The notes beneath the pieces were generated by a model, which did no database searches, was not told the origin of the DNA, and saw only the letters and a list, made by a program, of their open reading frames with translations. Positions 25,760 to 34,158 of a stretch of DNA of 64,000 nt are shown here, in pieces. The position numbers and the translations under genes were made by a program. This DNA is from Zhihengliuella sp. ISTPL4 (GTDB lineage: Bacteria > Actinomycetota > Actinomycetes > Actinomycetales > Microbacteriaceae): NCBI RefSeq assembly GCF_002848265.1, contig NZ_CP025422.1, positions 3,316,727-3,380,726 on the forward strand, given 5' to 3'. Position 1 is the first letter of the stretch. Every line of letters begins with the position of its first letter.

Positions 25760-26269
25760 ATGACCACTGCCGTGACCGACGCCCTGCCGCGGGACCGCGC
25801 TCTCCGTCGCGCCTTCTCCGTCTACCCGACCGGTGTGGTCGCGCTGGCCGCCCACGTCGAGGACCGTGCCGTCGGCATGGCGGTCAACTCCTTCACCTCG
25901 ATCTCGCTGGAGCCCGCGCTCGTCGCCGTCAGCGCCGCCCGCACCTCGAAGACGTGGCCCGTCCTCCGAGCCGTCCCCGAGCTGGGGATGAGCGTCCTCG
26001 CCGCGCACCACGAGCCGCTCAGCCGCTCGCTGTCCGCGCGCGAAGGGGACCGATTCGGCGGCCATGCCTGGCATCGCTCCGAGGGCGGAGCGGTGTTGAT
26101 CGACGACGCCGCGCTCTGGCTCACCTGCCGGCTGCACAGCACGTTCGACGGTGGAGACCACGAGATCGCGCTCTACGAGATCCAGGACGTGACGCTCTTC
26201 GACGACGTCGAGCCGCTCGTGTTCCACCAGAGCCGCTACCGCGCGATCTCGCCCGCCGCAGACGTGTGA
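25760..26269 (+). CDS. Flavin reductase (FMN reductase, HpaC/DIM6 type)
   Basis: A 169-residue flavin reductase-like domain protein with AFSVYPTGVVALAA near residue 17, VNSFTSISLEPALVAVSAAR near residue 42 and the FMN/NAD(P)H-contact region GDRFGGHAWHRSEGGA near residue 95. It reduces free FMN with NAD(P)H and hands FMNH2 to a partner monooxygenase, here most likely the LLM enzyme at 22778-24157, with which it shares an operator. I start at the ATG at 25760, 7 nt from GAAAGGA; a GTG sits one codon earlier. Its stop overlaps the riboflavin kinase start. Confidence 0.92.
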   Translation: MTTAVTDALPRDRALRRAFSVYPTGVVALAAHVEDRAVGMAVNSFTSISLEPALVAVSAARTSKTWPVLRAVPELGMSVLAAHHEPLSRSLSAREGDRFGGHAWHRSEGGAVLIDDAALWLTCRLHSTFDGGDHEIALYEIQDVTLFDDVEPLVFHQSRYRAISPAADV

Positions 26270-26679
26270 CCGAACCGGCGCTCCCGGTGCTCTCCGGCCT
26301 GGTCGTCCCCGGCGACGGTCGCGGGCGGCTGCTCGGCTTCCCGACCGCGAACCTCGCCCTGCCCGAGCGCCTGCTGCCCGACGATGGGATCTATGCGGCG
26401 TGGGTGCGGCTGTCCGGCGACGACCGACGGTGGGAGGCGACGGCGAGCGTCGGTGTCAATCCGACGTTCTGCGGCGACCGGGCGCGGCGTCTCGAGGTCC
26501 ACCTGCACGACGTCGACCGCGACCTCTACGGACAGCGGCTGTCGGTCGAGCTCGTGGCGCTGCTCCGGCCGACGCTGCGCTTCGACGCGGTCGAGGAGCT
26601 CGTCGCCCGGACTGCCGCCGACGTCGCGGCTTCCCGGCAGCTCCTCGCCGCGGAGCGGCGCACGTTCGCACGACGCTGA
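26266..26679 (+). CDS. Stand-alone riboflavin kinase domain protein
   Basis: A 137-residue protein consisting only of the riboflavin kinase half of RibF: the GRGRLLGFPTANLALP motif near residues 18-33, DGIYAAWVRL, VGVNPTFCGDRARRLEVHLHD (with the conserved Asn and Glu) and LYGQRLSVELVALLRPTLRFD. It would make FMN from riboflavin with ATP. The usual bacterial RibF also has an N-terminal FAD synthetase domain of ~180 residues, missing here. The GTG start overlaps the reductase stop (GTGA), so FMN synthesis is translationally coupled to FMN reduction. It is probably an accessory FMN supplier for the monooxygenase, not the housekeeping enzyme. Confidence 0.88.
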   Translation: MTEPALPVLSGLVVPGDGRGRLLGFPTANLALPERLLPDDGIYAAWVRLSGDDRRWEATASVGVNPTFCGDRARRLEVHLHDVDRDLYGQRLSVELVALLRPTLRFDAVEELVARTAADVAASRQLLAAERRTFARR

Positions 26680-27342
26680 CTACACCGCGTTCCAGCGAAG
26701 TCGCGGCAGAGAGGGGAACTCGGTGAGGATCGCCGCCGCGTCGGTCACGGGGAAGAGCGTGACCGGGAGCGCGCGGAGCCCCGGCGAAGGTGCGACCGCG
26801 TACGCCAGGGCGGCCGGCCCCTCCGGCGCGCTCAGAAAGACCCGACTCTCGCGGCCGGCGACGACGACCGTGGAGCTGTGGGGGGCTGCGGACAGGGCGG
26901 CGGCTGCGGCGGTCGCTCGGGCCAGGAGTGTCGGGCCGGGGAGCCAGGGCAGGAAGGCGTTCTCGGGGAGTCCGCAGGCGACGGGCAGCGCAGGGGTCAA
27001 CCAGCGGTCGCTCTTGAGGCCGTAGGGGGTGGGCTCCCGCGAGAGCAAGTATCCGTAGCAGTGCAGGAGCCCGGCGTTGCCAGTAGGCCAGGTCGCAGGG
27101 AGGCCCGTGCGCCGATGGAGTTCGTCGAACAGGGCGGGCGCGATGACACCCGTGCCGGTGTTCTCATCGACCGCGGTCGACCGGCCCCACGCGGCGAAGC
27201 GGCCCGCGTCTGCATCGGCGCGGAGCGAGGCGTCGAGCCAGGGCAGCGCGTCGATCGCGTCCTGTGCGGCGACCGGGGCGTTGGTCGCGGCGTGGTCGGC
27301 GGCGTGCATGAGGGCGGCGAGTTCGGACACGGCGTTCACCAT
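26680..27342 (-). CDS. Hypothetical protein
   Basis: A 220-residue soluble protein I do not recognise. It has a central GNAGLLHCYGYLLSREPTPYG segment, then SDRWLTPALPVACGLPENAF, and an Ala/Pro-rich C-terminal half ending in FPVTDAAAILTEFPSLPRLRW. No signal peptide, membrane helix or cofactor loop is visible. It abuts the riboflavin kinase gene tail to tail with no gap, so it is transcribed separately from the flavin module. Strong codon bias and full length support it as a real gene. The function cannot be inferred. Confidence 0.65.
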   Translation of the reverse strand: MVNAVSELAALMHAADHAATNAPVAAQDAIDALPWLDASLRADADAGRFAAWGRSTAVDENTGTGVIAPALFDELHRRTGLPATWPTGNAGLLHCYGYLLSREPTPYGLKSDRWLTPALPVACGLPENAFLPWLPGPTLLARATAAAAALSAAPHSSTVVVAGRESRVFLSAPEGPAALAYAVAPSPGLRALPVTLFPVTDAAAILTEFPSLPRLRWNAV

Positions 27343-27396
27343 ACGGGAGTGATGTGGACGGACTGTTCATGGGGTGTTCACGCGCCGTGGGCGTTC

Positions 27397-27423
27397 TGTC
27401 CACCTCCATTGGACATGGTGGAC
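27397..27423 (+). promoter_or_regulatory. Dyad upstream of the HAD/phosphonate-transport operon
   Basis: TGTCCA (27397-27402) and TGGACA (27410-27415) form one inverted repeat, and GTCCACC (27398-27404) with GGTGGAC (27417-27423) a second, overlapping one. Two GTTCA direct repeats lie just upstream (27365-27379 region). The cluster precedes the first gene of the operon by ~25 nt and is a candidate site for the operon's own RpiR regulator. Confidence 0.5.
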
Positions 27424-27448
27424 GAAGCGTCCGCACAGAAGGAACCCC

Positions 27449-28138
27449 GTGACCACCATCCTCCTCTTCGATTTCGACGGCACGATCGCGCTCGGCGACG
27501 GGCCCGTCCTCGCCTATGCCCGGCACGTGGCCACCGCGCTGGACGCGCCGGAGCGCTTCGTCCACGACATCCGCACCGCGCTCGCCGCCGCGGGCCCCGA
27601 CGCCGTCGACGGTTATGACGTCGTCCGCCGCGCGGCGGACGGCCTGGGCGCCGACCGTGCCGTGCTCAGCGCGGCGTACCTGGCGAGCCGCGCTCAGCTC
27701 GCCACGGCAGCGGCACCGGTCACGGTCCCGAGCGGCCTGGTCGCGTTCCTTCGGACCGCCGGTTCCGTGGCGGAGCGCGTGCTGGTGACCAACGCCCCCG
27801 CCGTGCGCCTTCCGGAGGCGCTGGAGCACCTGGGGCTTGCCGGGCTGTTCGACCGCATCGTGACCGACGCCCGGAAGCCCGCGGGGATGGAGAAGGTCCT
27901 CGACGCGCTGCCGTCCGGCGCCCGTGTCCTGAGCATCGGCGACATGTGGCGCAACGACCTCGCCCCCGCACACGCTCGCGGCCACGCCACCGCGCTGATC
28001 GGGGGTTTCGCCGACCCGGCCGCGAGCCCGACTTTCCGCGCGGCCGACTTCGCGACGCTCGCCCCGCAGCTCGAAGCCTGGCTGCGGACCACCGACTCCT
28101 CCGTTCCGTCCACCTCACCCACCCCCATCGAAGGATGA
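27449..28138 (+). CDS. HAD superfamily hydrolase (subfamily IA phosphatase)
   Basis: A 229-residue HAD phosphatase with motif I FDFDGT (nucleophile Asp8, acid/base Asp10), motif II LVTNAP near residue 113, motif III Lys in ARKPAGMEKVL near residue 145 and motif IV SIGDMWRNDLAP near residue 165, plus a helical cap between motifs I and II. The GTG follows an AGAAGGA ribosome-binding site. It heads an operon with a PhnDCEE transporter, with its stop 2 nt before the binding-protein start, so it probably dephosphorylates an imported organophosphate or phosphonate breakdown product. It lacks a clear phosphonoacetaldehyde-hydrolase Lys motif. Confidence 0.88.
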   Translation: MTTILLFDFDGTIALGDGPVLAYARHVATALDAPERFVHDIRTALAAAGPDAVDGYDVVRRAADGLGADRAVLSAAYLASRAQLATAAAPVTVPSGLVAFLRTAGSVAERVLVTNAPAVRLPEALEHLGLAGLFDRIVTDARKPAGMEKVLDALPSGARVLSIGDMWRNDLAPAHARGHATALIGGFADPAASPTFRAADFATLAPQLEAWLRTTDSSVPSTSPTPIEG

Positions 28139-28140
28139 TC

Positions 28141-29130
28141 ATGCGAACCTCCCCCTTCCGTCGCCCGGCTCTCGGCCTCGCCGCCGCCGGCGCCCTGCTG
28201 ACCGTCGCGCTCGCCGGATGCTCCGGCACCGCCGCCGGGTCCGACCCGACCACCGCCCCGGCCGAGGACCCCGACTCGCTGGTCCTCGCCCTCGTTCCCT
28301 CCCAGGACCAGGACGGTCTCGTCGAGACGGCCGCCCCGCTCACCGACTACCTCACGGAGGAGCTCGGGATCGAGGTGACCGGCGTCGTCTCGAAGGACTA
28401 TCAGGCCGCCGTCGAGGCGATGGGCGCGGGGCAGGCGCAGATCGGCTTCCTGCCGTCGCTGCAGCTCTGGCAGGCGAACGACATGTACGACGCCTCCGTC
28501 GTGCTGCAGACGGAGCGCAACGGCAACATCACCTACCCGGCGCAGTTCATGACGAACAACCCCGACAAGTACTGCGAGGACGAGCCGGTCGCCCGCGACG
28601 GGATGCTGTTCTGCAACGGCGCCGACGCCATGACCGGACCCGCGGGTCTCGACAGCATCGACAAGGTGAAGGGCGCGAAGGTCGCCGTCCTCGGCCCTGG
28701 ATCCCCCGCCGGTTACATCTACCCGATCCTCGCGCTGCAGGAGGCCGGCCTGGACACGGATGCCGACATCGAGCAGATCCCGGTGACCGCGAACGACGCG
28801 TCCGTGCTGGCGGTCTACAACGGCGACGCGGAGGTCGGCTTCAGCTTCTGGGACGCCCGCACGATCGTGCAGAAGGACACCCCCGACGTGGGGGAGAAGG
28901 TCGTCGTCTTCGCCATGACCGAGGAGATCCCGAACGACGGCGTCGCCCTGTCTGCCGACCTGTCCCCGGAGCTGCAGGAGCGCATCACGACCGCGCTCGA
29001 GGAGTTCTCGAACACGGAGGAGGGCTCGACGATCCTGGAGAGCATCTACTCGATCACCAAGCTCGCACCGGCCGACCCCGCGTCGCTCGACGTCGTCGCC
29101 CGGGCCGCCGAGGCCCTGGGGCTGCAGTAA
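28141..29130 (+). CDS. phnD: Phosphate/phosphonate ABC transporter substrate-binding lipoprotein (PhnD family)
   Basis: A 329-residue lipoprotein with signal peptide and lipobox VALAGCSG (Cys near residue 27). The mature part shows [21 protein letters not shown], the PhnD-like opening, [14 protein letters not shown] and [14 protein letters not shown] around the ligand. PhnD proteins bind phosphonates, phosphite or organophosphates outside the membrane. The ATG at 28141 is chosen because the GAAGG ribosome-binding site is 6 nt away; an ATG two codons earlier overlaps the HAD stop. Ligand identity is not visible. Confidence 0.9.
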   Translation: MRTSPFRRPALGLAAAGALLTVALAGCSGTAAGSDPTTAPAEDPDSLVLALVPSQDQDGLVETAAPLTDYLTEELGIEVTGVVSKDYQAAVEAMGAGQAQIGFLPSLQLWQANDMYDASVVLQTERNGNITYPAQFMTNNPDKYCEDEPVARDGMLFCNGADAMTGPAGLDSIDKVKGAKVAVLGPGSPAGYIYPILALQEAGLDTDADIEQIPVTANDASVLAVYNGDAEVGFSFWDARTIVQKDTPDVGEKVVVFAMTEEIPNDGVALSADLSPELQERITTALEEFSNTEEGSTILESIYSITKLAPADPASLDVVARAAEALGLQ

Positions 29131-29131
29131 G

Positions 29132-29956
29132 TTGTCCGCTCCGCATCACCCGGTGGACGTCGCGGCTCCGGCCGCGGCGTCCACGCCGTGGTCCATCCGC
29201 CTCGACGAGGTGACCGTGCGGTACCCGAACGGCACGGTCGGGTTGAATCGTGTCTCGCTGGACATCGCCGCGGGCGAGATGGTCGCCGTCGTCGGGCTCT
29301 CCGGATCGGGGAAGTCCACGCTCATCCGCACGATTAACGGCCTGGTGCCGGTGACTTCCGGCACGCTCGACGTCGGCGGGCACCGCGTGAGCGGCGCCTC
29401 GCCGCGCACGCTGCGCCGGCTCCGAGGCGACATCGGGATGGTCTTCCAGGGGTTCAACCTCGCCGGGCGCGCCAGCGTGCTGCAGAACGTGCTCGTCGGG
29501 CGCCTGGCCCACACGCCGCTGTGGCGCACGCTCCTCGGCGCCTATCCCGAGGCCGACCTGCAGCGCGCGTACCACGCGCTCGACCGGGTCGGGATCCTGC
29601 CCAAGCTGCACGCGCGGGCCTCCGATCTGTCCGGCGGCCAGCAGCAGCGGGTCGCGATCGCTCGCGCTCTGGCCCAGGAGCCCCGCATCGTCCTGGCGGA
29701 CGAGCCGGTCGCGAGCCTCGACCCGCCCACGGCGCACGGCGTGATGAACGATCTGCGCCGCATCAACCGCGACCTGGGCATCACGGTGCTCGTCAACCTT
29801 CACCTGCTCGACCTCGCACGCGAGTACGGCGCCCGGATGATCGGCATGCGCGCGGGCGAAGTCGTCTACGACGGCCCCGCGGCCGGCGCCTCGGATGCGG
29901 ACTACGAGAGCATCTACGGCCGCTCGCTCACTCCGGACGATCGGCTCGACGGATGA
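29132..29956 (+). CDS. phnC: Phosphonate ABC transporter ATP-binding protein
   Basis: A 274-residue PhnC-type ATPase with Walker [10 protein letters not shown] near residue 55, Q-loop [20 protein letters not shown], signature [15 protein letters not shown] near residue 166 and Walker [13 protein letters not shown] near residue 187, followed by [19 protein letters not shown], which is characteristic of PhnC. The start is uncertain: TTG at 29132, one base after the upstream stop, or GTG at 29153; neither has a strong ribosome-binding site, fitting translational coupling. It energises the two PhnE permeases. Confidence 0.93.
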   Translation: MSAPHHPVDVAAPAAASTPWSIRLDEVTVRYPNGTVGLNRVSLDIAAGEMVAVVGLSGSGKSTLIRTINGLVPVTSGTLDVGGHRVSGASPRTLRRLRGDIGMVFQGFNLAGRASVLQNVLVGRLAHTPLWRTLLGAYPEADLQRAYHALDRVGILPKLHARASDLSGGQQQRVAIARALAQEPRIVLADEPVASLDPPTAHGVMNDLRRINRDLGITVLVNLHLLDLAREYGARMIGMRAGEVVYDGPAAGASDADYESIYGRSLTPDDRLDG

Positions 29957-30780
29957 CCGCCCCTGCCGTCGCCCCGAGGAGTGCATCGGTGCCGCTCGAC
30001 ATCCCCGCGCGTCCCTCCGGCGCCTGGAAGGGACCCGCTGTCCTCGCGGGTGTTGTCGCGGTGACGGTCGTCATGTGTCTGCCCGGCATCGGCATCGGAG
30101 TCGACCTCGACGCGATCGCGCGCAACTGGCAGAACGGCGCCGACAAGGTGCTGAAGCTGCTGATGCCCGATTGGTCGTTCTTCCCGCGCACGGTCCCGCC
30201 ACTGATCGAGACCTTGCAGATGGCGGTCATCGCCACGGTGATCGGTGCCGTCGTATCGCTGCCGCTCAGCTTCTGGGCCGCGCGGGCGACGAACCCGAAC
30301 ACGGCCGTGCGGCTGGTCGTGCGAGGCATCCTCAACGTCGTCCGCAGTGTTCCCGACCTGCTGTACGCCGCCATTCTCGTCGCCATGGTGGGCGTCGGTG
30401 CCCTTCCCGGGATCCTGGCGCTGGTCCTGTTCAACGTCGGGATCATCGTCAAGCTCGTGTCCGAGGCGATCGACACGAACGACCGCGGCCCCCTCGAAGC
30501 CGGCAGGGCGGCGGGTGCGACGCAGAGCCAGATCAACCGCACGCTCGCGCTCCCGGACGCCTGGCCCGCCTTCGCGAACCAGACTCTCTACGTCTTCGAG
30601 CTCAACGTGCGCGCATCGACCGTGCTCGGACTGGTCGGCGCGGGCGGGATGGGGCTGCTCATCGACGCCGTCCGTACGTTCTACCGTTACGACCAGCTCT
30701 CGCTCATCATCCTCGAGATCCTCATCGTGGTGATCGTGATCGACGTCGTCTCCGACGCCATCCGACGGAGGCTCGTATGA
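29953..30780 (+). CDS. phnE: Phosphonate ABC transporter permease, first PhnE
   Basis: A 275-residue membrane protein with about six helices and the PhnE coupling segment [23 protein letters not shown] near residue 183, plus [20 protein letters not shown] near residue 217. It forms the channel with the next permease. The start overlaps the PhnC stop (ATGA). The N-terminal ~25 residues are Pro/Ala-rich and likely cytoplasmic. Confidence 0.92.
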   Translation: MTAPAVAPRSASVPLDIPARPSGAWKGPAVLAGVVAVTVVMCLPGIGIGVDLDAIARNWQNGADKVLKLLMPDWSFFPRTVPPLIETLQMAVIATVIGAVVSLPLSFWAARATNPNTAVRLVVRGILNVVRSVPDLLYAAILVAMVGVGALPGILALVLFNVGIIVKLVSEAIDTNDRGPLEAGRAAGATQSQINRTLALPDAWPAFANQTLYVFELNVRASTVLGLVGAGGMGLLIDAVRTFYRYDQLSLIILEILIVVIVIDVVSDAIRRRLV

Positions 30781-31592
30781 CCGTCCCGCTCACCGCCGTC
30801 CCCGCTCGGCCTCGTCGCCCCTGGCTCATCGTCGGATGGGGCCTGGTGACCGCCGTCGTCGTGCTCGCCTTCTGGTCGATCGACATCTCCTGGGCGCGCC
30901 TCGCTGACCTCCCGGCGGAGATCGTGCGCTACACCGTGCTCATGTTCGGCGATCCGAACTGGGAGAAGCTCCCGGAGGCCCTGGGGCAGACATGGCGGAG
31001 CATCGAGATGGCCTGGGTCGGCACCGTGCTCGGCATCCTCCTCGCGACGCCGTTGAGCCTGCTGGCCGCCCGGGGCTTCGGGCCGGTCTGGCTGCGCAGT
31101 CTGCTCCGCGGACTGTTCTCGCTCATCCGCGCGGTTCCGGAGATCATCATCGCCATCGTGATCCTCTCGGTCACCGGTCTCACGCCCTTCACAGGAGCCC
31201 TGGCCCTCGCGCTCAACGGCATCGGCACCCTCGGTAAATGGGGCTACGAGGCCGTCGAAGCCGTGCCCCGGGGCCCCATCGAGGCAGCGCGCGCGGCAGG
31301 CGGCGGCACCCTTCAGGTGCTGCGATGGGGAGTGTGGCCGCAGGCGGAACCGGCGTTCTGGTCGTTCTGGCTCTACCGCTTCGAGATCAACGTGCGCTCG
31401 TCGGCCGTGCTGGGCCTCATCGGCGTCGGGGGGATCGGTGACATGCTCACCTCCTACACCCAGTACCGTGAGTGGTCGACGGTGGGTGTCCTGCTCATCG
31501 TGGTGGTCGTGGTGACGATGCTGATCGACGCGGCATCCGGCGCGATCCGCCGTCGGATCATGGAGGGAGCCCGAGCCCGTGTTCGCGCCTAG
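30777..31592 (+). CDS. phnE: Phosphonate ABC transporter permease, second PhnE
   Basis: A 271-residue paralogue of the preceding permease, with the coupling loop EAARAAGGGTLQVLRWGVWPQ near residue 175 and NVRSSAVLGLIGVGGIGDML near residue 209. Two PhnE subunits are common in phosphonate/phosphite importers and make a heterodimeric channel. Start and upstream stop overlap (ATGA), and its last 14 nt overlap the start of the regulator gene, so the operon is tightly coupled. Confidence 0.92.
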   Translation: MTVPLTAVPARPRRPWLIVGWGLVTAVVVLAFWSIDISWARLADLPAEIVRYTVLMFGDPNWEKLPEALGQTWRSIEMAWVGTVLGILLATPLSLLAARGFGPVWLRSLLRGLFSLIRAVPEIIIAIVILSVTGLTPFTGALALALNGIGTLGKWGYEAVEAVPRGPIEAARAAGGGTLQVLRWGVWPQAEPAFWSFWLYRFEINVRSSAVLGLIGVGGIGDMLTSYTQYREWSTVGVLLIVVVVVTMLIDAASGAIRRRIMEGARARVRA

Positions 31593-32433
31593 TGCCCCGC
31601 CGACCGTCCGCATCGCCGCGGTCCGGAACACCCTGCAGCCGGCGGAGCGCCGGGTGGCCGAGCTCATCCTGGACTCCGCCGACGCCGTCGTGGAATGGAC
31701 CGCGCAGGAACTCGCCGACCGGGCCGGTGTCGGCCGCGCCACCGTCGTCCGCGCGTGTCAGGGCTTCGGCTACCGCGGCTACCCGCAGCTCCGGGTCGCG
31801 TTGGCCGCCGAGCTCGGCGGAGGGAGCGGAGACGCGGCGGTCGATCACGGGCCCGGTGTGCTCGGGCGGATGCGCGGCGAGATCGACCGCGTGGCCGCGT
31901 CGCTCCCTGCGCTGGCGAGCCTTCTCGACACGGCGAACGTCGACGCAGCGGTCGCTGCGACCGCCTCCGCGCGGCGTGTGCTCGTCCTCGCCAATGGACT
32001 GTCGTCCCCGATCGCGAGCGACTTGGCGATGCGGCTCACCGCGGCAGGACGACCGGCGGAGTTCATCGCCGACGCGATCGCCCAGCAGATCGCGGCCCGG
32101 CACCTCACGGAGCAGGACGTGTGCGTCATCGTCAGCGGTTCCGGAGCCAACGAGGCGAGTCTGCGCGTGGCGACCGCCGCCGCCCGTGGCGGTGCGACGG
32201 TGATCGCGCTGACGTCGTTCGCGTCCTCCGCGCTGACCGACGCGGCGTCCCTTTCCCTGGTGATCGCCCCCACAGGGGTGAGCTTTCGCGAGGAGCTGCA
32301 GCACGCCTCCCGCGTCGCCTTCCTCGTGTTCGCCGAGGTGTTCGCGGCGGCCGTCACCTCCGCCCGGGGCGATGACGCGGTCCAGGCCCGGGTGCACGCC
32401 CTCGAGGTGGTCTCCGACAACCTCGACGGCTGA
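31579..32433 (+). CDS. MurR/RpiR family transcriptional regulator with SIS domain
   Basis: A 284-residue regulator: N-terminal RpiR helix-turn-helix (LQPAERRVAELILDSADAVV... GVGRATVVRACQGFGYRGYPQL, residues ~14-70) and a C-terminal sugar-isomerase (SIS) domain (VLVLANGLSSPIASDLAMRL, CVIVSGSGANEASLRVA). SIS domains bind phosphosugars, so the operon it closes (HAD phosphatase, PhnDCEE) may respond to a sugar phosphate or similar organophosphate. The GTG lies inside the end of the second phnE. The dyad at 27397-27423 is a possible binding site. Confidence 0.9.
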   Translation: MFAPSAPPTVRIAAVRNTLQPAERRVAELILDSADAVVEWTAQELADRAGVGRATVVRACQGFGYRGYPQLRVALAAELGGGSGDAAVDHGPGVLGRMRGEIDRVAASLPALASLLDTANVDAAVAATASARRVLVLANGLSSPIASDLAMRLTAAGRPAEFIADAIAQQIAARHLTEQDVCVIVSGSGANEASLRVATAAARGGATVIALTSFASSALTDAASLSLVIAPTGVSFREELQHASRVAFLVFAEVFAAAVTSARGDDAVQARVHALEVVSDNLDG

Positions 32434-32448
32434 GACGACCCGGTTCCG

Positions 32449-32521
32449 CCTGCACGACCTCGGTCCGTGTGCACGACCGGATGGGCTGATCCGTCGTGCA
32501 GGTGTCGTGGGGTCGTGCAGG
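32449..32521. terminator. Nested inverted repeats between convergent regulator genes
   Basis: CCTGCACGACC (32449-32459) is the exact inverse of GGTCGTGCAGG (32511-32521). Inside it TGCACGA-C-CGGAT (32470-32482) pairs with ATCCG-TCGTGCA (32489-32500). The TGCACGAC word thus occurs four times in a nested hairpin. It lies between the RpiR and PucR genes and probably terminates both. Confidence 0.65.
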
Positions 32522-32556
32522 TGACGCGCGGAGAAACGGGGACGGAAGGGGCCGGG

Positions 32557-34065
32557 TCAGTCGCGGGCGGTCTGCAGCAGCGCCCACACCTCGGCCCGGG
32601 CAGGGAAGGTCGTCAGGTCGGCCCCGAGGAGAGCACCGGCATGGGAGACGCGGGAGCGCAGGGTGTGGCGGTGGATGCCGAGAGCGGCGGCGGCCTGCTC
32701 GGCCCGCGCGTCGTGGTCGAGCCAGGTGCGCAGCGCGTATTCGAGCGCGGTGCCGTGCGTGGCGTCGTGTTCGCGGAGGGGGGCGAGTCGCGACTCCGCG
32801 ACGAGGCGGGCCTCATCCGTGGCGAGGGCGGTGAGCAGGCTCGACCCGACCGTGTCGGCGTAGTGCACGACGCCATCCGTGCCCGGTTGCCGGAGGGCGA
32901 CGAGCGCCTGGGCGTGCGCGCGGGAGAAGGCGTCGTACCCCTCCGGCGCCGAGACGCCGACGCGGGCGCTGAAGCGCGTGGCCGCGTCATCGAGAAGAGC
33001 CTCGTCGGCCGCGGACACGCAGATGACGACGCCGTCCTCGGAGTCCGCGAGGAACGCGGGCGTTCCGTGCTCGACGCGGCGGCGTTCCCACCAATCGAGG
33101 AGCGGCTCCGCCGGGGCGTCTCCGGTCACGGCGACCACCACAGGGGCGGGGGGAAGGCTACCGAGCACCCGGCGCGCGAGGCCGGGGTCGTCGCCCAGGA
33201 GCGACCGCAGCAGCTGGGTGTGCAGCCGTCGTCGGCCCCGAGCGAGCTGCTCGCTCTGCTCTCGCGCGAGTCCCGCCATCGCGATGACCGAGGTGACGAC
33301 GGCCCTGGCCTCCTGGTCGAGGGCGTCGGCCGCCACGGCGATCACGCCGCGCAGGTGCCCGCCACGGCCCACGGTGAAGAGCATGAAGGTGTGCGCATCG
33401 AGGGTGAGGGACTGCCCAGCCTCGAGTCCGCGGTCGAGGATATCCCGGACCCGCGCCGCCAGTCGCTCGCGGATGTCCGCGGAGACCGCATCGCGAGGGT
33501 GGGCGACGAGCAGGTCGCCCGCCGCGTCGAACATGCCGGCCCAGGCTCCGAGACGACGGCCGAGCTCGGTGACGATGGCGTCCAGCCCGCGCGGTCGGAG
33601 CGCGGCGAGGGCGAGGGCGCGCTGGGTGTCGAGCGCCCAGGTGCGCCGGGCGTAGGCCTGCGCCGCGATCGCCTCGGAGTGCGCGCGGGCCACGGCGATG
33701 AACGGCGTCCGGTACGGCACCTCGAACAGCGGGATGCCCTGGTCCGCACACGCCGCGATGAGCTCGTCCGGGGTGCCGGAGCGATGCACGTCGGTGCCGA
33801 ACCCGAGCCCCAGCACCCCGCGCTCCGCGAGGCGCACGACGTAGGGGGCGATGTCCTCCGCGTCGTCGAACTGGGTGCCGGTGGTGAGGAGGACGAGGTC
33901 TTCTGCGAGGAAGGGCGTCGGATCCGCCAGGTCGGAGCTGTGGACCCAGCGCAGCGGCCGGTCCAGCGCACCCTCCGGCAGATCAGCGATCGCGGAGACG
34001 AGACGCAGGTCCAGATCGCGGCGCCGCAGCAGAGCGGACAGCGTGGGTGGATCGGTCGGGGCCAT
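32557..34065 (-). CDS. PucR family transcriptional regulator
   Basis: A 502-residue PucR-type regulator with an N-terminal PucR domain (TLSALLRRRDLDLRLVSAIA and DLADPTPFLAEDLVLLTTG, residues ~8-60), a middle region and a C-terminal HTH_30 domain (TALEYALRTWLDHDARAEQA then ALGIHRHTLRSRVSHAGALL, last ~60 residues). The ATG at 34065 follows a GGAG motif. The gene is divergent from gabT, and two 23-bp direct repeats lie between them, so it probably activates the GABA/putrescine genes; PucR-type GabR does this in Corynebacterium. Confidence 0.92.
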   Translation of the reverse strand: MAPTDPPTLSALLRRRDLDLRLVSAIADLPEGALDRPLRWVHSSDLADPTPFLAEDLVLLTTGTQFDDAEDIAPYVVRLAERGVLGLGFGTDVHRSGTPDELIAACADQGIPLFEVPYRTPFIAVARAHSEAIAAQAYARRTWALDTQRALALAALRPRGLDAIVTELGRRLGAWAGMFDAAGDLLVAHPRDAVSADIRERLAARVRDILDRGLEAGQSLTLDAHTFMLFTVGRGGHLRGVIAVAADALDQEARAVVTSVIAMAGLAREQSEQLARGRRRLHTQLLRSLLGDDPGLARRVLGSLPPAPVVVAVTGDAPAEPLLDWWERRRVEHGTPAFLADSEDGVVICVSAADEALLDDAATRFSARVGVSAPEGYDAFSRAHAQALVALRQPGTDGVVHYADTVGSSLLTALATDEARLVAESRLAPLREHDATHGTALEYALRTWLDHDARAEQAAAALGIHRHTLRSRVSHAGALLGADLTTFPARAEVWALLQTARD

Positions 34066-34070
34066 GCGAT

Positions 34071-34152
34071 CTCCGGTTGTACGAAGCGGCGAAATCAATT
34101 CTCCGATTGTACGCCCCGGCGAATGCGAGCGTCTCCGCTGCCGCCGTACGCT
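34071..34152 (+). promoter_or_regulatory. Two direct repeats and leaderless promoter of gabT
   Basis: CTCCGGTTGTACG...GGCGAA (34071-34093) and CTCCGATTGTACG...GGCGAA (34101-34123) are direct repeats exactly 30 bp apart, about three helical turns. TACGCT at 34147-34152 is the probable -10, 6 nt before the gabT ATG, so the mRNA is likely leaderless. The repeats would be centred near -47 and -77, activator positions. Confidence 0.75.
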
Positions 34153-34158
34153 CGCGAC

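Noticed and set aside
32467..34158. A long plus-strand frame running into gabT, suggesting a ~1000-residue fusion
   Set aside because: The upstream half is the antisense of pucR and lacks homology; GabT begins at 34159 with a -10 hexamer 6 nt upstream.
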